A stretch of 64,000 nucleotides of DNA from Gemmataceae bacterium (GTDB lineage Bacteria > Planctomycetota > Planctomycetia > Gemmatales > Gemmataceae), in assembly GCA_901538445.1 (NCBI GenBank), contig LR594585.1, positions 821,500-885,499 on the forward strand, given 5' to 3'. The position numbers and the translations under genes were made by a program. The notes below the pieces were generated by a model, which saw only the letters and a list, made by a program, of their open reading frames with translations, had not been told where the DNA came from and did no database searches. Below, piece by piece: positions 34,581 to 41,319 of this stretch; positions within the stretch are counted from its first letter, which is position 1, and every line of letters begins with the position of its first letter.

Positions 34581-35054
34581 ATGGGGGACGTGGCTTATGC
34601 CCTGCTGCGGTTGCTCAACCGCGCCTCGTTACTGCGGGTCGACCACGACCCAGCACGGCCGTCCCCGTGCGAGCAACTTCCTCCCGACCACCACGGGTTG
34701 GTCGAGTGGCGACCAGTCCCGGTGACCCCGCCTGCTGCGTTCGACGGCATCGCAATCCACCCGTCAATCCGCGAGTTCTACGGGTCGTACTTGGGCGGTG
34801 AGGCCGACGGCCACTACGCCGGCGAAGCGGTCCACTTGATCACCGCTTGGGAGGTGGACGGCCTGGCCCGCTTCGCCCGGACCGTTCGGGCACAGGTCGA
34901 GTCGGAGAAACAAGTGACCGTTGCGTACACCGACCGGGAGCAGTTGTACGCGGTGGACAACGCTACCGGAGCAGTATGGCTTTGTGAGCCGGACCAGCAG
35001 CCCATCCGCCAAGTCGCTCGCTCCCTCGCTGAGTTCCTGAATCAGATCGGGTAA
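34581..35054 (+). CDS. Syd/SUKH-like protein
   Basis: A 157-residue soluble protein. The block IHPSIREFYGSYLGGEADGHYAGEAVHLITAWEVDGLARF strongly recalls the Syd family (SecY-interacting protein, SUKH superfamily), where an H-P-x-x-x-x-F/Y helix is followed by a G-x-x-L-x-L-x-x-W-x-x-x-D segment. SUKH members often act as immunity proteins for secreted toxins. No toxin gene is nearby. ATG 34581 has GGAGGGG ten bases upstream. Confidence 0.6.
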   Translation: MGDVAYALLRLLNRASLLRVDHDPARPSPCEQLPPDHHGLVEWRPVPVTPPAAFDGIAIHPSIREFYGSYLGGEADGHYAGEAVHLITAWEVDGLARFARTVRAQVESEKQVTVAYTDREQLYAVDNATGAVWLCEPDQQPIRQVARSLAEFLNQIG

Positions 35055-35100
35055 CCCAGGGCGAACCACGCACTATACCTGACACCGACCCGCTGGTTCG

Positions 35101-35171
35101 TTGGTAGGAGTTCGCAGCTCACCGCGTCGCCGGGGCCGGTGAGGTTGTGTTTCGTTCGGCCACGAGGTGGG
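35101..35171 (+). repeat. Conserved ~70-bp element, copy 3
   Basis: It reads GTAGGAGTTCGCAG, CTCACCGCGTCGCCG, CGGTGAGG and TTGTGTTTCGTTCGGCCACG. From GAGTTCG to TTCGTTCGG it is nearly the same as copy 2. The CTCACCG/CGGTGAG pair is kept. The next gene starts 20 bases on. Confidence 0.8.
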
Positions 35172-35191
35172 TTCCGGTCGAGGAGTGTGCG

Positions 35192-35722
35192 ATGCCGATT
35201 TGGGGGTGGGTGTGCGTCGGGCTGGTGGCGGTGGTGGTGCTGGGGCTCGCGTACATCGTCGTGGTCGAGGGGCAGCGGGAGAAGCGGCTCCAGCGCGACG
35301 GGCAGACCGTCGTCGGGCGGATCATCCTCGCGAATACGAGCCTGTACGACGCGAAGCCGGCGGCGTTCGAGTTCGCGTTCGTCCTCTTCACCCGCGACGC
35401 GGACCCGTCCGAAGAGCACCTCGCGTTCCTCGGTCGGGTCGCCGAGAACCTCCAGGGGTTCGAGCCGAACGACGCCAACCCCGCCGAGAAGAAGCTCGCG
35501 TGGGCACTGGAGACCCAGCGAACGACCGGCGACGTGATCCGCGTCCCGAAGCGGGTGACCGACGGGCGCGAGGTGTACTTCGCCAGCACGCCCGTCAAGC
35601 GCCGCATGCTCCCGCACGGCCGCCTCACGCGGGACCACCTCTTCCTCCGGGTCATCCTCGACGGCGACCGCCGCGACGTGTCGATGACCGAGTACCCCGA
35701 CTCCCCGACCGCGAGCGCGTGA
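35192..35722 (+). CDS. Single-pass membrane protein of unknown function
   Basis: A 176-residue protein with one N-terminal transmembrane segment (WGWVCVGLVAVVVLGLAYIVVV, about 3-24) followed by a basic stretch (REKRLQRDG) and a soluble domain with GQTVVGRIILANTSLYDAKPAAFEFAF and later HLFLRVILDGDRRDV. No family is recognised. GAGGAG lies six bases before the ATG at 35192; starting at 35147 would read through the repeated element. Confidence 0.6.
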   Translation: MPIWGWVCVGLVAVVVLGLAYIVVVEGQREKRLQRDGQTVVGRIILANTSLYDAKPAAFEFAFVLFTRDADPSEEHLAFLGRVAENLQGFEPNDANPAEKKLAWALETQRTTGDVIRVPKRVTDGREVYFASTPVKRRMLPHGRLTRDHLFLRVILDGDRRDVSMTEYPDSPTASA

Positions 35723-35869
35723 CGCCGGTGGTTCGGGGGCCACACCCGCGACCGGTCACGCCTTGCACGTCGGTCGGCCGTCGATTAGTCTGGACCGAAT
35801 CAGATTCACCTCTCCGGCCCGCACTCGCGGGATCTCGCACGTCCGCACCCGAACCCCGGAGCGCTCCCG

Positions 35870-36232
35870 ATGGACGATCACCCGCACCTGACCGAGTTTC
35901 AGATGATGATCAAGGCCCCCGGCTTCATCTTCATGCCGCTGATCCTGCTCGCCGGGGTGGTTGCCCTCGTGGTGTGCGTCCAAGCGTCGCGTCGGGCCGA
36001 CCCGGTAACGCGCTGGCGACCGATCTGGTGGGCGCTGGCGCCGCTCGCGCTCAGCGTCCTCGGGGTGATCGTCGGGTTGATCCACACGATGCGGCTGGGG
36101 CGCCCGGGGCCGATCCCGTTGACCCTGTGGCGGTACCTCGCGTACACGATCGAACTCGGTGCGCTGGTGAGTTCCATTCCGCTGCTCTGGGCGATCGCGA
36201 TCGCGAGCCGCCGCCCGCCCGCGACGGCGTGA
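35870..36232 (+). CDS. Small polytopic membrane protein
   Basis: A 120-residue protein with three hydrophobic segments (about 17-37, 49-69 and 90-112), the last ending in a basic ASRRPP tail. The N-terminus is short and acidic (MDDHPHLTEF). No family is recognised and there is no conserved polar residue within the membrane to suggest transport. Confidence 0.6.
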   Translation: MDDHPHLTEFQMMIKAPGFIFMPLILLAGVVALVVCVQASRRADPVTRWRPIWWALAPLALSVLGVIVGLIHTMRLGRPGPIPLTLWRYLAYTIELGALVSSIPLLWAIAIASRRPPATA

Positions 36233-36352
36233 GCGTCCCGGACGGCTCCCGGGGCAGTACCACGTGGCGTTCTTTGGGGACGAGGGGTTCGGGTAGGCAG
36301 CCTCGACCCGTGCGGTGTAAACTGGCGAAGTCCTCCGCAGGAGTAACTCGCG

Positions 36353-36583
36353 ATGTCGCCGACGCTGCAACAGTTCGGGCTCGACGCCCTCAGTCCGGGC
36401 GACCGCTTCGCCCTCGCGCAGGCGCTCTGGGATAGCGTCCACGACGCCCTGGAGCAGCAACCGATCGACCCCGGGGTTCGCGCCGAACTCGAACGGCGGC
36501 TCGCCCTGGCAGACGCTGACCCGTCACGCGGCACCCCCTGGGAAGAGGTTCGAGCCGCGGCTCGGACGCGGTGGGCGCGATGA
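36353..36583 (+). CDS. Addiction-module antitoxin-like protein
   Basis: A 76-residue protein matching the putative addiction module component family (PF09720): LSPGDRFALAQALWDSV near the start, then PGVRAELERRLALADADP and TPWEEVRAAARTRW at the end. Family members normally precede a RelE/ParE toxin. Here the next frame overlaps the end but encodes an exported protein, not a toxin, so this copy appears to be an orphan. GGAG lies ten bases before the ATG. Confidence 0.75.
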   Translation: MSPTLQQFGLDALSPGDRFALAQALWDSVHDALEQQPIDPGVRAELERRLALADADPSRGTPWEEVRAAARTRWAR

Positions 36584-36633
36584 TGGTTGGGAGCCGCGGT
36601 CGGCGAACGGTTCAGTTCACGGAGGGGTTGTCC

Positions 36634-37206
36634 GTGCGATATGTAATCGCGGCTCTGGTTGCTACCCTCGCGTTGATGCCCACGCCTACGCTCGCCGCCT
36701 CAGGCTTGAGCGACATTGCCGCGACCCGTGCGTGCTGGGTCCGCGCTCCCTATGCGCTGGTCAAGTGCCAGAGCGAGGGCGGGCGATACCCCGCGAGGGT
36801 CGTCCGGGCGCGTGCAGTGACGTCGGAAGACGAGTCACGGTCGTGGTTGATACCAGAGGGCTTCGACGGGATCTTGCCACTCGAAACTGTTGCCAACGAC
36901 GTAGAACGGGTCGCGATCGCGGGGCGATTTCTGATCGCCAGGCACACTTGCGGCCGCATCGTCGTGGTGGACATGGACGCCCCGAACGGTGAGCCGGGTC
37001 AGTTCGCTGATGTGTTCGCAGCGAACGAGTTCCTCACCCGACACGGTGTTCCCGCAATCGGTGAGGATGCGTTCCGGTCGTTCGAGTCGGTCTACGACGA
37101 GTTTGGGCCGAGGCACTCTGGCGGGGTCGTCGTTGTGCCGCTGGCTGGCACCGCGCTGCTGACCGCGGCGGTGGTTTGGGTCCGCCGCAGAAGGCGTCTC
37201 GCCTGA
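36634..37206 (+). CDS. Secreted or C-terminally anchored protein
   Basis: A 190-residue protein starting at GTG 36634 with GGAGG upstream. It opens with a signal peptide (VRYVIAALVATLALMPTPTLAAS) and ends in a hydrophobic segment plus arginines (VPLAGTALLTAAVVWVRRRRRLA), a sorting-anchor-like tail. The ectodomain has three cysteines (RACWVRAP, LVKCQSEGG, RHTCGRI). No family is recognised. The 5' extension to 36571 would overlap the antitoxin-like gene and is unlikely. Confidence 0.6.
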   Translation: MRYVIAALVATLALMPTPTLAASGLSDIAATRACWVRAPYALVKCQSEGGRYPARVVRARAVTSEDESRSWLIPEGFDGILPLETVANDVERVAIAGRFLIARHTCGRIVVVDMDAPNGEPGQFADVFAANEFLTRHGVPAIGEDAFRSFESVYDEFGPRHSGGVVVVPLAGTALLTAAVVWVRRRRRLA

Positions 37207-37220
37207 GCACGCGCTTCGCG

Positions 37221-37520
37221 TCACTCGGGTTCGATGCTCGCGGGGAGGCCGCGGTCGGCGAACTGCTCGACCATGAGTTCGGCGCGCTCGAGGTGGGTCA
37301 CCAGAACGAGCGACCGGCCGCGGTGGTGCGCCTCCCACATCCGGTACTCGGCCTCGGCCGTTCCGAAGTGCGTCAGCTCCATCACCACCTTCGCGACGAA
37401 CATCAGGTTCTTGTCGGCGGCCCGGTGCAGGACCACCTTGAACCGGCGGGGGTTCCGGCCCCGCTCGAACGCCCAGGGGTCCGAGCGGTCGTAGTGCCGG
37501 AACGAGGGGCGGATGGACAT
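37221..37520 (-). CDS. clpS: ClpS-like protease adaptor
   Basis: A 99-residue protein matching ClpS: RRFKVVLHRAADKNLMFVAKVV, then AEYRMWEAHHRGRSLVLVTHLERAELMVEQFADRGLPASIEPE. ClpS delivers proteins with destabilising N-termini to ClpAP. The H-x-x-G-x-a-x-V and E-x-A-E patterns that shape the N-degron pocket are kept, but the usual N-D-D after strand 1 reads A-A-D, losing the asparagine. No clpA is adjacent. The aat gene, which makes N-degrons, is about 8 kb away on the other strand. Confidence 0.82.
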   Translation of the reverse strand: MSIRPSFRHYDRSDPWAFERGRNPRRFKVVLHRAADKNLMFVAKVVMELTHFGTAEAEYRMWEAHHRGRSLVLVTHLERAELMVEQFADRGLPASIEPE

Positions 37521-37864
37521 GGCGACCTCGGTAGTCCCGTGGCCGCGGCCGGGGCCGCAACCGCAGGAGACGCCGCCCGTGGGAGAGGGCGGGCGGTCCA
37601 GTGAGAACCCCGACCCACCTTCAGAGTAACCACCTCTTCACCCGCGGTCAAATCGGCAAGTGGCCGGATGTGAAGCCCCCGCGAAGGCCGCCGCCGCGCG
37701 CGCCGGATTTGCCGATTGGGCGGCGCGTGCGAACAATGGTGCGGCCCCGCGGCGCGGTTCGGCGGGGTCAGCGACCGACTGCCGCACGATGAAGAGAACG
37801 GGCCGAACCCCGGACCGCGCCCCGTGTCTCTGCAACCGTATGTGTCTTTCCTCACTGAGCTGAC
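37521..37864. other. Intergenic region upstream of rnr
   Basis: No gene or repeat family is recognised in these 344 bases between the divergent clpS-like and rnr genes. Small open frames lack starts with ribosome-binding sites. Promoters for both genes are expected here but cannot be placed. The rnr ATG has only a weak GAG upstream. Confidence 0.55.
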
Positions 37865-40153
37865 ATGGCCGACCTCCTGGCGCGCATCCTCCACACGGTC
37901 ACCTCGCACGGGTACACGCCGATCAAGGCGAAGCCGCTGTTCAAGCGGCTGAACCTCGGCGAGGATCAGTACCCCGAGTTCCGCAAGACGGTCCGAGAGC
38001 TGGTCCGCACCGGGCGGCTCGCGGTCGGCCGGAACCAGACCATCCGCGCCGCCGACCCGCACGGCACCGTCACCGGGATCTACCGCCGCGCGCCGGCCGG
38101 GCACGGGTTCGTGCGGCCGCACGCGGTGGACGGCACGTTCAAGCCCGACGTGTACATCCGCGAGGACAAGGGGCTCGACGCGGCCACCGGCGACGAGGTG
38201 CTGGTGCGGGTCACGCGCGCCGCCACGCACATCAAGGACGCCGCCGGCGAGGTCCTCCGCGTGCTCGAGCGCGCGACCCGCACGTTCGTGGGCACCTACT
38301 TCGAGCGCGCCGGCGAGGCGCTCGTGCGCGTGGACGGCACGCTGTTCTCGCACAGCGTCGCGGTCGGCGACCCCGGCGCGAAGGGCGCGAAGCCGCAGGA
38401 CAAGGTCGTCATCGAGATGCTGCGGTTCCCGACGCCCGACCGCCGCGGCGAGGGGGTCATCACCGAGGTGCTCGGCCCGCACGGCGACCCCGGGGTGGAC
38501 ACGATCTCGGTGATCCGCGCGTTCGGGCTCCCGGAGGCGTTCCCCGAGTCCGCGCTCGACGAGGCCCGGCAGGCCGCGAGCCAGTTCGACGAATCGGACC
38601 TCGGCGGCCGCACGGACTTCACCGGCGACCTCGTCGTCACCATCGACCCCCCCGACGCGAAGGACTACGACGACGCGGTCAGCGTGACCATCGACCCCGA
38701 CACGAAGCACTGGGTGCTGACGGTCCACATCGCCGACGTCGGCGCGTTCGTGCGGCCCGGCGGCGCGCTCGACACCGAGGCCCGCAAGCGCGCGACCAGC
38801 GTGTACCTGCCGCAGAAGGTCATCCCGATGTTCCCGGAGGTGATCTCGAACGGCCTCGCGTCGCTGCAACAGGACAGGGTGCGGTACGTCAAGACGGTGC
38901 GGATGGAGTTCACCCCCGGCCTGCAGCGGGCCGAGGTGGGGTTCTTCAACGGCGCGATCCGCAACCGCCGCCGCTTCACCTACGACGAGGTGCAGGCGGT
39001 GCTGGTCGAACTGGGGGGCGGGGGCCACCGGCCCACAGTGGACAGAGGACAGAGGACAGAGGACAGTAAGCAAGAAGAGCCAAACTCTTCGTCTGCTCTG
39101 ACCTCTGACTCCTGTCCTCTGTCCTCTGACTTGGTGGCGATGATCCGCCGCATGCGCGACCTCGCGCTGCTGCTCCGCAAGAAGCGGTTCAAGCGCGGGG
39201 CGCTCGAACTGGAGATGCCCGAGGCGGTGCTCGAGTACGACGCGAACGGCCGCGTGTCCGGGGCGCACTTCGCCGAGCACAACCTGAGCCACCAGATCGT
39301 CGAGGAGTTCATGCTCGCGGCCAACGAGGCGGTCGCCGAGCACTTCTCGCGGTTCGAGGTGCCGTTCCTGCGCCGCGTCCACCCGGCCCCGAACGAGGAG
39401 AAGCTCGAGGCGTTCGCGCAGTTCACCGGCCTCCTCGGGTACCGCATCAAGCGGCCCCAGGACCGGTTCGAGTTGCAGCGGGTGCTCGCCGAGACCGCCG
39501 ACAAGCCCGAGCGCGCCGCGATCCACTTCGCGCTGCTCCGGAGCCTCAAGCAGGCCGCGTACTCGCCGATCCAGGACGAGCACTACGCGCTCGCGAGCCA
39601 GGACTACTGCCACTTCACCTCGCCGATCCGCCGCTACCCGGACCTGCAGGTCCACCGGCTCCTCGACCGGTGGATCAAGCACGGGACCGCGTCGGCCGAC
39701 CTCGCGGAACTCACCGCGCTCGGCGAGCACTGCTCGAAGATGGAGCGCCGCGCCGAGACCGCCGAGCGCGAGCTGGTGAAGTCGAAGATCCTCACGCACC
39801 TGAGCGGCCGGCTCGGGGAGCAGTTCGACGCGGTCATCACCGGCGTCGCCGACTACGGGTTCTTCGCGCAGGCCGAGACGATGCCGGCCGAGGGGCTGGT
39901 CCACATCTCGTCGCTGGTGGACGACTACTACTGGTACGACGACATGGGCCACGCGCTGGAGGGCCGCAAGACCAGGCGGCGGTTCCGGCTCGGCGACCGC
40001 GTGAAGGTCGAGGTGGCCCGCGTGGACGTCCAGCGCCGGATGCTCGACTTCCGCCTCGCCAACGCGCCACGGCCCGCCGAGGCGGACGACGCGCCGAGCT
40101 ACGGCGTCAAGCCGCGGGTGGTCCGCAAGAACAACAAGCGCCGCCGGGACTGA
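37865..40153 (+). CDS. rnr: Ribonuclease R with in-frame repeat insertion
   Basis: A 762-residue 3'-5' exoribonuclease of the RNase II/R family that degrades structured RNA. An N-terminal winged-helix region (about 1-60) and cold-shock domains precede the RNB catalytic domain, whose metal-binding block DPPDAKDYDDAVSV is at about 260-273. Other RNB signatures are HIADVGAFV, YLPQKVIPMFPEVISNGLASL, RRVHPAPNEEKL and HFTSPIRRYPDLQVHRLL. An S1 domain follows (GVADYGFFAQAETMPAEGLVHISSL) and a lysine-rich tail ends it. Residues about 392-422 are not family sequence: they translate a GGACAGAGGACAG palindrome inserted between YDEVQAVLVEL and MIRRMRDLALLLRKKR. The frame stays open and catalytic residues are intact, so the enzyme is probably active. 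Confidence 0.93.
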   Translation: MADLLARILHTVTSHGYTPIKAKPLFKRLNLGEDQYPEFRKTVRELVRTGRLAVGRNQTIRAADPHGTVTGIYRRAPAGHGFVRPHAVDGTFKPDVYIREDKGLDAATGDEVLVRVTRAATHIKDAAGEVLRVLERATRTFVGTYFERAGEALVRVDGTLFSHSVAVGDPGAKGAKPQDKVVIEMLRFPTPDRRGEGVITEVLGPHGDPGVDTISVIRAFGLPEAFPESALDEARQAASQFDESDLGGRTDFTGDLVVTIDPPDAKDYDDAVSVTIDPDTKHWVLTVHIADVGAFVRPGGALDTEARKRATSVYLPQKVIPMFPEVISNGLASLQQDRVRYVKTVRMEFTPGLQRAEVGFFNGAIRNRRRFTYDEVQAVLVELGGGGHRPTVDRGQRTEDSKQEEPNSSSALTSDSCPLSSDLVAMIRRMRDLALLLRKKRFKRGALELEMPEAVLEYDANGRVSGAHFAEHNLSHQIVEEFMLAANEAVAEHFSRFEVPFLRRVHPAPNEEKLEAFAQFTGLLGYRIKRPQDRFELQRVLAETADKPERAAIHFALLRSLKQAAYSPIQDEHYALASQDYCHFTSPIRRYPDLQVHRLLDRWIKHGTASADLAELTALGEHCSKMERRAETAERELVKSKILTHLSGRLGEQFDAVITGVADYGFFAQAETMPAEGLVHISSLVDDYYWYDDMGHALEGRKTRRRFRLGDRVKVEVARVDVQRRMLDFRLANAPRPAEADDAPSYGVKPRVVRKNNKRRRD
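39038..39130. repeat. Palindrome inside rnr, GGACAGAGGACAG family
   Basis: Arms built on GACAGAGGACAGAGGACAG (39041 onward) and CCTGTCCTCTGTCCTCTGAC (ending 39130) flank a short AT-richer loop. The unit is read in frame as about 31 residues of Asp/Arg/Gln/Ser-rich sequence. The same words form the terminal repeats of the element at 44925-45507 and parts of the intergenic hairpin at 54983-55163. Confidence 0.88.
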
Positions 40154-40166
40154 GGAGAAAGAGTTG

Positions 40167-40300
40167 TTATCCGCAGATTACGCAGATGGACGCAGATTTT
40201 CAGACAGAGGACCGAGGAGCATACCCGCTGGTAGCTCACTGATCTCTGACTTCTGTCCTCTAATTTCTAATCTGCGTCCATCTGCGTAATCTGCGGATAA
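40167..40300. repeat. Palindrome of the ATCTGCGTAATCTGCGGAT family
   Basis: Outer arms (TTATCCGCAGATTACGCAG and CTGCGTAATCTGCGGATAA) frame an inner segment with words GACAGAGGACCGAGGAG and CTGACTTCTGTCCTCT, so this copy nests one repeat family within another. It separates the convergent rnr and FAH-family genes and could act as a terminator. Confidence 0.9.
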
Positions 40301-40318
40301 ACACTCTTCGTCTTCACC

Positions 40319-41104
40319 TCAAGCGAAAGACATCTCCACGCGGCCGAGCGGGCCGAAGTCGGCGGCGAGGTGGTCGCCGGGGTCCGCGAGGTACACGCCG
40401 GTCGTCAGGCCCGTCGTGATCCGGTCCCCGCGGCGCAGGCTGCGGCCGAACTTCGGCAGCTCGTTCGCCAGCCACGCGACCACGTTCAGCGGGTTCCCCA
40501 GCACCGCCGCGCCCGACCCGGGGAACGTTCGCGTGCCGTTCACGATCAGCGCCGTTTGGTGCGTCGCGAAGTCGATGTGCCGCCAAGCGGCGACCGGTTC
40601 GCCCGCCACCCACGCGCCGTGAATCGCGTTGTCGGCCAGCAGCGACGGCGCGCCGACCGCCTTCCAGTCGTGGTAGCGGTGATCGACGATTTCGAGACCC
40701 GGGATCACGCGGCCGATGAGCGGCAGAATCGTCGCGGCGGTGTACGTCGCGCCCGCGGGCACGTCGTCGGCCATCTCGAAGCCGAACTCGACCTCGGGGC
40801 ACCGCACGGTGAACTCCGACGAGGGTAGCGTGACGCCGCTTTGGTGCGTCGAGTGCGACAGCAGCACGCCGAAGAACGGCGCATCGACCCCGAGCGCGCG
40901 TTGAGCCACGTCGCTGGTGCAGGCGATCTTGTACCCGATTTGTGTGCCGCCGCCGCGATCGAGCAGCTTGCGGACGAGGTGCTCCTGCACCGCGTACCCC
41001 TCGGCGAGCGTCCGCGGGGCGACCTCGGCGGGCAGCGCCGCGACCGTGCGCCTCGCGACGCGCATGTCGAAGAGGTACTCGGCGGCCGCGACGGTGCGGT
41101 CCAT
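40319..41104 (-). CDS. 2-keto-4-pentenoate hydratase-like FAH family enzyme
   Basis: A 261-residue protein of the fumarylacetoacetate hydrolase superfamily, closest in layout to 2-keto-4-pentenoate hydratase (MhpD-like) enzymes that add water in aromatic meta-cleavage pathways. Seen motifs are GYKIACTS, FFGVLLS, metal-binding CPEVEFGFEM, and C-terminal PLNVVAWLANELPKFG with GDRITTGLTTG. No other aromatic-degradation genes are present, so the physiological substrate is unknown. The ATG at 41104 begins MDRTVAAAEYLF. Confidence 0.85.
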   Translation of the reverse strand: MDRTVAAAEYLFDMRVARRTVAALPAEVAPRTLAEGYAVQEHLVRKLLDRGGGTQIGYKIACTSDVAQRALGVDAPFFGVLLSHSTHQSGVTLPSSEFTVRCPEVEFGFEMADDVPAGATYTAATILPLIGRVIPGLEIVDHRYHDWKAVGAPSLLADNAIHGAWVAGEPVAAWRHIDFATHQTALIVNGTRTFPGSGAAVLGNPLNVVAWLANELPKFGRSLRRGDRITTGLTTGVYLADPGDHLAADFGPLGRVEMSFA

Positions 41105-41154
41105 GTGCGGGCTCCGGTGGGAGAGTTGTTGAGTGGAGGTGGAACGGTTTGTGT

Positions 41155-41286
41155 CCCTCTCCCCTTGCGGGAGAGGGTGGCCGCGCTTCGCGGCCGGGTG
41201 AGGGGTGAACCCCCAGCATCTCAGGAGGCCGTACCCCTCACCCGCTCGCAGAGCCTCGCTGCCCTCTCCCCTTGCGGGAGAGGGCG
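41155..41286. repeat. Dispersed palindrome, CTCTCCC/GGGAGAG family
   Basis: Two inverted arms (CCCTCTCCCCTTGCGGGAGA... at 41155 and ...CTTGCGGGAGAGGGCG ending 41286) surround a 20-30-nt centre. The first 50 nt are nearly the same as 121-170 and as the 53142 copy. It lies between gyrA and the FAH-family gene on the minus strand. Confidence 0.92.
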
Positions 41287-41319
41287 AAGCCCAAGAACCG
41301 TCGGCGCTTCAAACGTGTC

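Noticed and set aside
33527-35171. The ~70-bp elements as integron attC sites
   Set aside because: They do form a partial stem and stand between single genes, but I find no GTTRRRY/RYYYAAC core pair and no integrase in the window, so an integron cannot be claimed.
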